Assembly: GCA_964020085.1 (NCBI GenBank)
Contig: OZ026598.1
Coordinates: forward strand, 18,107,201-18,171,200
DNA length: 64,000 nt
DNA from: Micromussa lordhowensis
Taxonomy: Eukaryota > Cnidaria > Anthozoa > Scleractinia > Lobophylliidae
Direction: 5' to 3'
The position numbers and the translations under genes were made by a program. Position 1 is the first letter of the stretch. Each line of letters begins with the position of its first letter. Shown one piece after another: positions 1 through 12,800 of this stretch. Under the pieces are notes generated by a model. It made no database searches. It was not told the DNA's origin and saw only the letters and a list, made by a program, of their open reading frames with translations.

Positions 1-126
1 CCTCCGGGACGGTCTCCACTTTGGAAAGTTACCTCCCTAACTGAAACTGCGACGCAACAAACCTTAAGGTACAACTTAATAATTCATATCTCAAAGGCCT
101 TAGCCCACGCGAAAACCAACAAACAA

Positions 127-267
127 ACAAACTGACGCTAACGTAATCTCCTCCGCAGCGCGCGGTATTTTGGGATGTCACGCAACGCTCTTCCCAAAGA
201 AACGCGGGGAGCGTTACGTGACATCCCAAAAACGGCTTCGGAGGAGATTACGTTAGCGTCAGTTTGT
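127..267. mobile_element. Palindromic MITE-like hairpin, 141 bp
   Basis: The outer arms are a perfect 29-bp inverted repeat starting ACAAACTGACGCTAACG and ending CGTTAGCGTCAGTTTGT. The inner arms, TTTTGGGATGTCACGCAACG against CGTTACGTGACATCCCAAAA, differ at one position. The whole element can fold into one hairpin. It shares the CTCCT-CGCAG and GTCACGCAA blocks with the palindrome at 56690-56791, so the two probably belong to one family. No clear target-site duplication was found. Confidence 0.75.
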
Positions 268-649
268 TAGACTGATGCTAACGATGCGCCGGTTTCAGTG
301 CCAGGCCCCTTGCGTTCAAGACGGCCTGTTTGTTCGGTCATGATACGAATTAATTTATAACGACCAACTTATCCGATCTTACCCGGCGTATAGATTATTT
401 ACTAACTAAGATGCATGATTAATTCGTTGGGTGACTTGTCCATCGATTTGTTTTTCTTCTACGAAAAAAAAGAAAACAGCTAATCATGCGACTCGGCAAG
501 TTTAAGTTCATGCAGATGAACATGGCGCAGGCATGAAGATGTAGTGAGACTGTAAAAAATATTAATTAATCAGAAATCGTGACCGCCAGGCTGATCAAAT
601 ATATTTCAAGATCGATTTTGGAAACTCTGATGTATACACTGCACTAACC

Positions 650-785
650 TGTTCCCAGGCTCTCGCCTCTCGGTCAGAGCCCAGTGGGGACGATCGAAAA
701 AGCGGGCGGGTGACCAGCGGGACCAGCGACTCCGGAAGCGGGATCAGCCACTAGAGGGACCCGTCACCCGTCCGCTGAGACAGGC
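650..785. repeat. Dispersed repeat, copy 1
   Basis: It contains GACGATCGAAAAAGCGGGCG, which recurs at about 57886-57905, and CTGTTCCCAGGCTCTCG, whose reverse complement occurs in slightly altered form beside that second copy. It reads as a diverged member of an inverted-repeat family. Boundaries are approximate. Confidence 0.5.
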
Positions 786-1248
786 TAAGACTGCACTGAA
801 ATCGGAAGTAGTTTTCTTATCGAATGTAATCAATATAGGTTTACGACAACTTCACTTAACTAACAAAATCTATACAGTATCAAAGTGATTACTGTCAGAA
901 ATCAGACAGAAACGGCATCTGAGCGGAACTCTTTCGTGTAATACGAGCCGGGCTGTAAACGCGGATTTCGCGTGTGCGAATCGCGTGACTGTGTGAAAAC
1001 TTTATCTATTTTATCTTTTCCTCATCTGCGCTATATGTGCCACCTCTACTTCCCTTATGGTGATCCGCAGGAAGCGATAAAACACTCTTGTTAGAAGTGA
1101 GTCATGACCACAAGAGTTAGATCACGGAACTCATGATCACAAGCCACTCTAGTTTTCGTTTTAGCGGACTATACTTTTACTCAGCGCTGTATGGACTGCA
1201 TGAAATAAAATACTGCTCCCTACTGTTGTTAGCTATTAAGTGTTAATT

Positions 1249-1491
1249 GGGCAGGTATGTTTTGCAGGTTGCAGGTTGCAGGTTGCAGGTTGAAAAATGG
1301 ACTTTTAAGTCTGAGTTAGTCTACTTAGCACTTCGGTTAGCCTGAATAGCACTCCGGTTAGCCTAAATTAGCTTAGGTTGTTTGCGGTTAGCCTTTATAC
1401 TGGGGTTTTTTCGACTTTAACTCGAATAAACACGTCGTTTCAACCTGCAACCTGCAACCCGCAACCTGCAACCTGCAAAACATACCTGCCG
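1249..1491. mobile_element. Foldback element with TTGCAGG-type heptamer arms
   Basis: The left end is GGGCAGGTATGTTTTGCAGG followed by four TTGCAGG-type heptamers. The right end is the reverse complement, with six heptamers, one of them altered, closing with AAAACATACCTGCCG. The element is bounded by direct repeats GTGTTAATT at 1240-1248 and 1492-1500, which fit a 9-bp target-site duplication. A 9-bp duplication is typical of Mutator-like elements, but no transposase is present, so the superfamily is inference. Confidence 0.75.
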
Positions 1492-3747
1492 GTGTTAATT
1501 ATCGAATTACTGTCCGTACATACAGAGTACTGAGAGCTTTTGGCTTTCCAAAAATATGACATCCTGATGTTAAATCAGTTTTTCGAAGGTTACGTGCTGT
1601 CTACGTAGAGACGGAAGTTTGATTCTCAGAAATCGAGGAAGCTTATTTAAGCTTTGAAGATAAATTCTATCCATACGGCACAACGTGACAGTTCCTACAT
1701 GTTAATCACGCGACTATGGTAATTGGTAAACGTACCAACCTGTCCATTTTAACAATCGTACTTCAATTTTTCACTATGTTTAAGTAATTAACGACTTCCG
1801 CTCTCTTCCTCTCTGGACTGATATGGAGGGAGCCACATCCACGCAACCTGTAGTCCAACGATTAAGGTCAATCCACGATGGACAAATCATGACAGGTGAA
1901 TGACGTTATGAAAACACGGGTCTAGATTCGGTCGGAGCAGCTCTCATTGAATCCAAGCTATCTCTTCCAGGAACCGATAGTTTGATTCTCACACTGGAAG
2001 TTTCCTTCGTTGTATACGATAAGCTCATCCCCAGTGGGCACGAAAGACCTGTGATCTGCTTAGGGGCGGGCAGAATCACCGACAGGAAAGATCATTGCTA
2101 TCGTTAAGAAAGTGGCTGGGAACGGACATATTCTGTTACCGAACAAGGGGTTAATTAGATTTATTTTTGTACGCTCAAGAGATATCTAACTATTGTGTTG
2201 CCTGACCACGGACCGCAGAAGTTGAACATCTATCATGATGGACTTATAATTTCGTGGTTAGCCAATCTACTCTGGTACAAAGAGAACCATTGCTATCTGA
2301 CGTTTTACAGCGCAAATGCCGAGTTCTCCTCTTTAAAACAAAGTACTTCGTTGCATGTATATTACATTAGCAACAATCAGGTTTCCTTTTCAGCTAAACT
2401 TCGCTGAGGGCAAGCCATTTATTTTTTACTCTGTCATCAAGGGTTAAGTACTTGAAGAAGCGCACATTGCAGGACTCGTCACGCCTTTATCAGTGTCGCC
2501 TGTCTGCAGCGAAAGGATCGGAATGTCATTCCACGGAATAAATTACATACTGCCGTAGCTCATCCACTGCTATGAAAGCGATATCCTAAAGTCTAGCCGA
2601 CGAACGGTTCCATAGAAGATCTCTAATTCAGAATTTCACAGCGTTTACTTTATCAGTGACGTTAATCTGATATCGTCGTTTAGCCTGTTTTATTGCTAAT
2701 TTGTCTAATTTTCTTACTAGAAAGCCTCCTTAATGCTCCAAATGTTTTCGACGGGCTTTAATTTGTTCAAGTAGGTGACTGAGGATTAACATATCGGCGC
2801 ATACTTCGGTTACTGAAAGCAGAACAAAACTCTCGATAATTTCAAACTTGCTAGGATCATTTGGGGCGTGCCATTTATTCAACTTCCGGGACAAATGGGC
2901 ACGGCAATTAGTCAATATAATGTGGCGAAAAAATGGGAATGGATGAAAAGAACGTGCAGAAAACAAAAATATTGTCGTTATTGCTGATTGCTAACGAGAT
3001 ATGTCTGATTAACAATGTATTTGGCATAATTCCGTTGACCAGAGTCGGCAAAGATCTATATCAAACCGTTATTGATCATGTATAATGCATTCCATTTGGC
3101 TTGAAGCAAAATAACACTCGTGGAGTATCTGATCATTTTAGCCTTTGCACATTTGCAGGTGCCGCGATCTATCGCGAGGAAAACATTTTGCCAAAAAAGA
3201 GTTGAATCACAGATCAGAACTTCCTTTGAAGATTCCTCTCAATTTATTTTTTTCTTTAGCATTTCATTAACATAATATTACTTTTCGGCAATTTTAATTT
3301 AAAATCCTGTTACACCTCGTCTTTTATTTAACCTGTTATGATTTCTACAATTTAATTTTTGCTATTGCGGCATTTTTGCGTCTTTTTGACAGCTGGGTAA
3401 CTTTTCTGCTGTTGTTGCTACAAAACATTACTACAAAAATAAACAGAATATAGAAAGGGTGCTAACAGCCGGTTCCAAAAAGCTACCAACCCTCGCTATT
3501 TTTGTATGCAAAAGCACTTTTATGCAGCATTTTGAGCTTTCATATATGAGTTTTGAATGTTCTAGAAATACAGTTTTTTTTTCCGACTGTGATTGTGTAA
3601 TGGGGCTGAATAGGAAATCCGTCAGATTTGATCAAGTCTCTTCATGTAGCCGCGAGAGCCGTCAATAAGCATCAACCAATCAAAATGCGAGCTATCGGTC
3701 ATCTGATCGCAAAGTCAACACTCCAGAGTTTCCTTTCGAACAAGAAA

Positions 3748-3757
3748 AACATGGCGG
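3748..3757 (+). promoter_or_regulatory. YY1-like motif upstream of the AFAP-like gene
   Basis: AACATGGCGG lies 117 bp upstream of the start codon at 3874. It matches the core of the YY1 site (AAnATGGCGGC), which in animals often lies at or just downstream of transcription starts. A closer match sits at the 5' end of the epimerase gene (42781). The role is inferred from motif and position only. Confidence 0.4.
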
Positions 3758-3873
3758 TGAAATTGATGACTCGTTTGTTTTTGAAGTAGAATTTTTAACG
3801 TTGTAGCCCTGGATAAAGGACATAATGGGTTGATTTATACGATGCAGTATATGGTTTGGCTAACTAGACCAGA

Positions 3874-6800
3874 ATGGATAAACATGATCGCTTTCTCGGT
3901 GAGTTTTTCGTCTGTAAACTTGAGCCAATTTTATTCAGTGACTGCGTGTGTTGTATCGTTTCTTTGTCCGTGATTTCCATATTTCTTATTTGTCTTCATA
4001 ATCTTCAAGGCTTGGGCTTGTTTATGTAACTATATTGAAAACATCTAATACTCAAGCGATCTTTTAATCTATGGACGTTTTCTGAACGCCATCCCTCATG
4101 TGTAAACTGTATTCTCACCATCGAGTCACTCTCTCTACAGCTATCAACCAAACGCTCCCTGGGTTGGAAGATTTTCTCAAAGTGGTGCTAGGTGGCGAGC
4201 CATTGAGTGAGGAAGCGAACAGACAACGAATTGAATTTCTCAGAAGGTTAGAAAGTGTATCGCGACCGCCATCTCTGCCCCCGAGACCTGCAAACTTGAG
4301 TGAAATTTATCGCGCGCGCCTCCAACAAAACGAAGCTCCGTCCGGAAGCGGCCTACAAGATGAAAGCAGTGTGTATAAAAACGACAAAACGGTAGACCCA
4401 TTTCAGTTTGCCTCACAGCAACGTGAATTATCCAGATTTGCTAACCTGTACAAGACCTATGCTCCACAAACGGTAATAATCGGTGAGAAAGGAAATAGAA
4501 ATGGAGGCTTGTATTTTGCAAGGCCGGGAAACACAAGGGTAAGTGAGGCTTCCTTGAATCAACTCATACGACTTACTTGAAGTTTCTTGATGTATGCTTC
4601 AAGGCATAGTCTTTTGGGTTGTCTTAATTTGTATTTATCCCTTGTACGTGACTATATTTATTATTCAAAGCAATATACTTGCCCTCCCTGCCGCGAACTA
4701 CAGTACCAAGGCATAAATAATTTCGTAAACGTGAACTCGCATATTTAACGATCCTCTGCCAGCGCACCATGAATGAAAAAAAAACTTCTGTACGCTGTGA
4801 ATATTGCTCTTTTACCCATAAGCTGATTGTCGATGAACCTAACGCAGTGTAGTGAATCACGTCAGGGATATATATAAATTTGTGAAAGTTTACGTAGCTA
4901 ATACAGTTATCGCGTGGAAATAATATTGATCTGCTCGGTCTATACTTCATCGCCGATAAAGGATTGAAATCCACAAGGTAGATAAGGTGCGGTGTCTTTT
5001 CTTCATTGAATTTTAAAATCGTTCTCTTTGTGGAGTTAAACTCTATTAATACAATGAGCTGCTTTTAAATAGACTATAGTCATAGTTTTATTTCAAAAGA
5101 CACAAAAGACCTTTTGTTCCGTTTATGCTAAATTACTTCAGATCAACACCTAATTTTCAATGGTCTTTCTGGATGGAGAGGGAAGTTTTTGTTTCAGACG
5201 GGTGTTACAGTCACCCCCCAAAATTCGGTTCCTTAAATTCAACTTTTGACCTTTCTGAAATACTGTGTATCTATCAAGCTCATTTTAATTTGCAGTTTGT
5301 AGAAAAATACTACTTTGATACGTTTGTAATGAATTTCCTCGCTTTACTTTATTGACTTCCTCTTTCCTGTAAGAACCAGTCAGTTACAAAAACAGTTATG
5401 GCTAACTGAAAATTATACATCTAGATTGAAAGTGAAAGATATCTCTGACTGACTAGAGGTTTTTTTTTTAAATTTCACATGAATCTTGACCTCTGTCCAT
5501 GTCAAAATACAGGATAGCGATGATGTTTCAAGAAGAAAGCGATGACATTTTCCACAACTGTAGTGTATGATTTCAAGCACATATCTCAGATCATTGTATA
5601 AATGTAATACTGGAATTTTCATGGTATTACCAGAGATTATCTGCTACCACAAAGTTAATTGGCTTAAAAAATTCTCAGATATAGTTCAAAGGGGTTCTTG
5701 AAAGTCTGTAGAAATAATATCTTTTTCATAGGTTTTTTTTTACTTGAATGTAAACTGTTGATTCTAACCTTCATTTTAATACGAAATTAAGTATTTCCAA
5801 AGACGTCTTACCATTTCAGGTTTCTTTTTGAATTATTGAAAAGTTTACATATGTGTAGAAATACAAAAGTTTATGGTTAAAACAATAATTGTTACTGCAG
5901 ACATTTTGACATGTTATCTGGCTCAAAAGTGCAACATTAGAATCATGCGAATTTTTGGAAATGTTCTACTAGCAAAAGATACTATATGCAAATATAAAGT
6001 GTAGTGTAGATTGTCATGTCATCAGACCATGTCATTTTGATAGACTTTTCAGCATCCCTGCTAAAAGCTTTGAACATTTAATCTAAAAGCTTTGAATGTT
6101 CACATCTACAGTGTTAACTTAGTTAATAGGTGTGAATATTGGCCATTCTTTTACACATGAAAGTCCATAATTAGCAATCAGATATTCAAATTGCCAGAGT
6201 TTTTTTGTCTTTTTAAAGTTTCACATGAAGAGTCAAGGTCTCTTATTTTGGAGAGTAATTAGTTCATATTACCAGGATAACTATGATGTCATAGTAAACA
6301 GTTTCAAGTTACCATTTGCCTAAACATTAAGTTACCCTTGAAAGAACGTGGTTGCTTTTCTGACATTTCTTCCATTAGCAATGCTTACTTGTGGCCTAAA
6401 CCACTGTATTTTTCTTTGTGTGCATGTTGACCTTGCTTGACATAATTAGCATATTTGACAAGTCTTCTTGAACTACGGCAATTAATACCACATTTGAATT
6501 TTTTTCTCAAGGATTGTCTATCACTTAAATTGATTTTCCTAATGAATGAACCAAGCGATCCTCAGATGCTAAGTCTATTTTTTTAATCTAAGCGTACATC
6601 AGACACCTTAACTTGGGTCCAAAATGCTATACTTTGGGATTTTCATGTTATACAAATTGGTGCAAAATAATCCTCATAAAACAAGTTAATCCGGATTAAG
6701 ATTTTGGCAGTCATAAAGCTGAAATTACATCCAGTAAATCACTGAACCATAATCCCTGAGTTATCATTTACTAATTGAATTGAGCAAAATTAAATGACGA

Positions 6801-9800
6801 TCCTGAAAACTGCATTTTTATGCATGGCCAATACATTCCATACAACAGTCGGGTTAAAAAAAAGTGAGGTCTGGTCGTCCGGGACAAGTAGATTTTCCTG
6901 CTGGGCAAGTAAATTTTCATTCTCGCTTGCCTAATAGGCAAGGGGTCAGGCAAGTCATCTGCCAACTAAATAACAAAAATAATCCACAACTTGCCCAGGG
7001 CAAGCAAAATTTGAGGGCTGCTTGTCCAAAGGGCGGTGGAATTCAATTTTTTTCTGAGCCCTGATATTTACAGTGCCTCTCACCTCGTGATATTTTCCAG
7101 TCCTAGTTCAAAAAATGATAAGAGTATAAGCTACATGTAGCAGCATACAAATGTAGCAAATATATTCAGCAACCTATTTAAACATAATAAGTGTCAAGAG
7201 TGATTATTTCGAAAATATTATTTTATTGCACTCTCTCTAAGAAATGAACTGAGCTGTTTGAGAGCAACTAAGACCCTGTTCTTTTATTGCTAATGAGCTT
7301 ACAAGTAATATATTAGTAACAATTAGCCAGGCATCTGTATTATAAACAGTTACTGCCTTCTTGATCTCAAATCAAGCAAAATCTAAAGATGATGATGGAC
7401 AGATGCACTGTTATTTTCCTGTCATTCAAGAAGCACTCTCATTTTAGTTTGCTACAAAGAGGTTTCTAAATAACCTTCTATTTTTTGGAGTAAGTATTCG
7501 CCTGTTGGAAGTTGCTAAGAAAAGCATTATTAAGTAAAGCCAAACACTTTGCGGTTCTGTGATAATCCTGAAGCTTGAAGAATGGATATGGCTGTTTTCT
7601 TGTGTACAAGAAGTTGTCAGGGCTGTGCTCTAGAAGCAACCAGGTGCTACAGGCAACTAACTTTGGGCAACTGGAAAAACTTACTTTATTCATATAAGCT
7701 TAACAATTGGGAACCATTGGGCTCCTTGTAATTTGTCTTAGACCACAGCCTTGAGGTACATTCACTGCTTTGTGTCTGTCTGATCACTAATAGCAGCTAT
7801 GCTTGACATTTCAGGATGGCGTTCGAGACTCCATACAGAGTACAAGCAGTACTGAAGATGACCTCTATGAACATCTGAGTTTGAAAAGCACTTCACCCTC
7901 TGACCCTGTCAGCTCACAGGATGGCGATGGAACTACCAAAACAGAAGATTCATTTGTGTATCCCAGCCCTCCAAAGACTCCTCAGGAACATTCCTCTATT
8001 TACATTCCCACTCGGACAGGCAGTTTGAGGGCTTCCGGAGGCAAAGGCAGGCTGTCTACAGGATGGTAAGTAATACATGAACCACTTAGGAGACAGAAAA
8101 ATAGATTTATAAGCAGGCTGATGCTCTTTTCGAAAGATTTAAAACAGTCATTATGAACTACAACCTTCCAAGTTTCTTGCTTGAGGGACAACACTGTAGT
8201 TACATTTATGGTTTACAGTGAGGACACTTGAACCATGAACACCTAGACTTTTCACCCGCTTTTTTTGGCATCTTCTAATCACAAGGTTACTTCATAACGA
8301 GGAATCAAGTCAGAGTGAATATTGAGCTATCATGGCTGAAAAAAGTGAAGTTTTCCACTGGTTGAAATCATTATCTTCAGGAATGAAGCTAGAGAGATTA
8401 TCTATGCAGTTCGAAAGCAGGGATTTTTGCTCACAAAGACCACTAGCCTACGTCAATTCAGAGGATTTGGACTTGTTCTTTCTGTCTCCTGATAAGCTTT
8501 TACTGGCGGAAAGATGTGTGTTGGAGGCTGAACTAAGCAGCATTAAAACAGAGAGTGGCTGTGAATTCAACCTGAAACACCTTGAGCCGAAGCAACTGAA
8601 TATGACTCCAAGAACAAAAGTTTGGGAAAGCTAAAAGTGACCATGACATATTTGCCGCTTCCCGCCAACGAGCTAAATCAAGTTTCTTTGCTATCATGCA
8701 TCCCCATCTTAGAAAACAAAACCCTGCTAAGTATGTAGATCGTTCTGCCTTGGATAGAGACTTGATGATTCTCCAGTGAGTGCTGAAAAATAAGGTTCTA
8801 TTAGAGGAAACTTACAATTGTAGATTGCCAAACGCTATTGAAGAGTATAAACATGGAATTGTTGACCCTCTCCGAGTGCAGTGAACTGAAACGAACGTTT
8901 ACTACATGCAAATGTTAATCACAGTTGTATCTAAGTGGTACTTTCCTCATTGTATGCTGCAGTGCACTGCACTGTTGATATGTTTATGTTGTGTTTTTAT
9001 TTTCACTGCGTGTATTCAGTTTTATTCCGACTTCAAATGACATAACAACAAAGCAGTTGCTATTTGCAGCGCTCCAAGCTGTGACTGTTGTGGTCGCCAG
9101 GGCGAGTGAAAAAATAATTTGGCAACTAAATTTTACGAGCAGGTTGCCAATTTGGCGACTGGTGCAGTAGAAAAGGCTGATTGTTCATCAACAGAGATTT
9201 TTCCAATATAATCACTAAGCCAAACGAATTTAATCACAATTTTTGTTTTTTACCTGTTTCTTTTTTCTTTTATTTACTTTCCTTAACAGTAAATAAGACT
9301 GTTCAACAAGAAAAACTGTTTAAAACGAAAACTAACATTGTCAGAACATTCTTCGAACGATTTCAATGTGGGCTTGTTGTGGTCAGCGGTACTAACCCCA
9401 TGTAAAGTTGCTCAGAGCTGAATTATGCGATTTCGGATCGGCGCATAATTCCGGAAGCCCTGGAAAAGGCTGATTTTTCATCAACAGGGTTTTTCCAATA
9501 TAATCACTAAGCCAAACAAATTTAATCACAATTTTTGTATGCTTGTCTTTCTTATCTATTTCTTTTTTCTTTTATTTACTTTCCTTAACGGTAAATAAGA
9601 CCGTTCAACAACAAAAACTGTTGAAAACGAAAACTACCATTGTCAGAACATTCTTCAAACGATTTCAATGTGGGCCCATTCTGGTCAGCAGTACTAACCC
9701 CATGTAATGTGGCACATTTGATTTTGGCGACCAAGATTATCATAGTGGCAACCATTTTACAGAGGGAGGTCATTTCTACGGCTCAGCTAGATATCTCCTT

Positions 9801-12800
9801 CTGAATCACTTTCTCCTCACAGTTCTTTCAGTTATTAAAACGACCATTAACTGTTATCACTGTCAGGGCTCAAAATAATTTTTGAACGGTGGCCGGTCAT
9901 GTTGACCGGCCAAACCAATTTTAGCTCGGTCATGTCTCGTTTTTGAGCAGTCAAAATATTGAAAATGCTTATTTTGAAGAATTTCCCTATTAAGGACGTT
10001 CACGTGAAAATTTTCCAGTCGATAGAATTTTTTTAAAATTTTTACTGCAGGCAGATAATGAGTTACTTGTGCCAGATATGCAAAAAACTTTGGGGGTCAC
10101 CGTCTTCGTTTCAGAGATAAAGCGTGTGGAAAACTACCCTGATTTCGAAAAATTGGCCCATATAATTGAGCACGCTCTACAGGGATTTACAGTTAAAAAT
10201 ATCGAAGGTGAGTCAACGGAGGCAAACGATCTTAGTCATATTTTGTAGAAGTGGGTCTGTTGCCTAAATAATTTCAAATGTTACTACCGTTTTCACAAAA
10301 TTTAACCCTTTAAGAGGCATTTGAAACCGCCGCACAGGTGCACAAAGAGCTATTAAGAACAGAATTCGATGGTGCATTTTGCCAAAAATTCAATTTTCTA
10401 GTCGATAGATTTTCTTCATTTTTCCCTAAACATAGAAAATTAGTAGAGGAAATGATCTATCCAAAGAAAAATTGGGGTCACCGAACGTCCAAGATCGTTA
10501 AATCCAGGCAAAGCTCTAGCAATGGCCATCTGCCTTATCATTTGTTTATTTTCTGACTTAGCACTCATGCATGACATGGCATGTGAATTTGCGTGCACAG
10601 TAAGGATGCGCAGAAACAGTTAGTGCGAACGTCCTTAAGCCAAAAATATTGCCTCATATGCACAAAAATGTGTTAAAGAGGATAAAAGTTTTAATCGCTA
10701 AAAGTATCACTTAAATATGTTTGATTTTCATTTCCACAGACTGCATTAATTCTACTTGCCTGGGTTAACAACAATAAAAACTCGCTATATTATTTTATTA
10801 GAAATGCTCATTTTATCGTAGTTACTCTGCATATAATTGTATATTAACTTACCACTTACACTGAATGCGATTTTGGTTGTAAACACTTCGAGTTTCTACC
10901 AAACACTAATAGGACTGCATAGGCTCATGCTACAAGTGAAAGATCGCTGCCTTTGCTCAGCATGCTCGGTCAGCACGTAGGAAATAAACTAAAGAAACGC
11001 TAACGAGGACAATTAAATCTGTAACTGCGACGTTGATTGATGCGATGTTCATTGTTGTCTAGTCTGTTTAGCGTATTTACAGAGGTTGATGTTTCCTGTG
11101 TTATTTTAGCGAGCCGCTAAGACGCCACAGCATTCACGAAGCTGATGATCATAACCGTCTCATCGGTATTCGCCTATTTTGTAACTACAAGCCGCTGAGA
11201 TATTTTTATTTTTTCACCGTTTATATTTTCTGGGAATAAAGGAAAATTTTTTTTCTAGTGAATTATTTGGAAACCGCGTACTTGACCGGTCAAAATGACA
11301 GCCAAACCCAAATTTTGTCCGGACAAATAGTTATCTTGGCTGGACATTGTCCGGTGACAGGCCGTTATTTTGAGCCCTGACTGTAGTATAAGGCTGGAGT
11401 AGCTGATGTTGACAGTGGAGAGATTAAATTTCCCAGAGAAGATCCCTTGCAGGGTGTGGATTATGCTTAAATCCACAAAAATTGTCGCACAAGTGAATAA
11501 CTGATTGTGTTAATTGTCTAAAAGCTCCTTTTCCTTAGTGTATGGTATATTGATGATTCATACTCTTGTTCATTTTGTATTCTTGAAAACACAAATTAAA
11601 ACCTCACAAAATATTGTCTATCCAAAACCATGTATGAATAAGGCATTACTACTTCGTCGAGACATAATGTTCATCCATTGCAGGAAACCTCAGCATTTTT
11701 CCCCAACAGTGATTTACCAAAAGTCTCTCTATACTTCTAGCTTAAGAAGAGCCATTAGGAGAGTAAACTATCCATGCTCCCAAGTTCAAATCATTCAATT
11801 TGGAGTTGAATATGTAACCATCAGTCTACCCTACTTCCATAGCTAATGTAGTACTCTGAGAAAACAAAGTACTGCAATCAAATGAGTATTTATTCCTTAT
11901 GAGTCAACTCTGCTGTGAGTATACTATAACTTTTTTCACCCCTATGTTTTCTTTTAGGTTTAAGAGAGAGGCAAAATTGAATGAAGAAGTTTATGTGTCG
12001 CACTTAAGAGAACCTGTAATCAAAGGATACCTCAAGGATATCAAGGCAAACAAAAGACGCTGGTGTGTTTTACAAGGTAATCGCTTACATATCTTCAAGA
12101 ACCAAGAAGATCCAGCCATTATGATTTTGTACTTGCCAGAGTGCAACATTGGTGTTGATGATAAGAAGAAGATCAGCTATAGTTTTAGACTGATTCCAGC
12201 TGACGGGCCAGGTGTGACGTTAGCCATAGAAGATGGCCACGACCTCTCTCCATGGATGAGTGCGATTATGGCCGCAGCTGTACGACGAAGTAGTATTGAC
12301 CGGCCTGTCAGTCCTCTGGAAGGGTTATTTTCTTTGGAGCAAGCAAGAGCAGAAAAGCTGCGTGGTTCTGAATTGGATGGTGGAATAGAAGAGGAAACCG
12401 AGGACCTAGAAGAGGACATTTATGAAGAACCGAGGGATGATAGTGTGGTAAGCAAGGATTGCTTTATTAAATGTACAAGATTGAATGCTTATCATAATCA
12501 GGCACCTCTCTCAAGGGCAAGTGAACAATTATTTTATTTTTAGCAAAGAGGTTTAATCCTTTGACTCCCAAGCACATACATGTATATATGTTGCAGGTCA
12601 AAATGAAATTCAGGTTAAAATGATTTTAACCTAATTTGATTCTCAATTTCCTTTGTCTTCTAACCCTAATTAGTATCACCCAACTAGTGGACTAATGCAA
12701 ATCCTGCTACTAGGGGACTATTAGCAATAGTCATCGAGTACGAAATTCGCCAGTTTTTCTTTCGCTTTTTTTCGCCAAATAAATCTTTTTTCAACTTGCA

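Larger units (their letters stand above)
1..3720. other. Intergenic region with small foldback elements
   Basis: No convincing exon is visible. The stretch holds a hairpin element (127-267), a diverged repeat (about 650-785) and a foldback element (1249-1491), listed separately. The rest is AT-rich sequence with only short chance reading frames. Confidence 0.6.

Noticed and set aside
3842..3898. Upstream ATG as start of the AFAP-like protein
   Set aside because: Spliced to exon 2, this frame reaches a stop after a short run. Only the ATG at 3874 continues through all ten exons.
11514..11846. 110-codon open frame before exon 4
   Set aside because: No recognisable domain is present, it has hydrophobic random-like content, and there is no splice connection to the gene.
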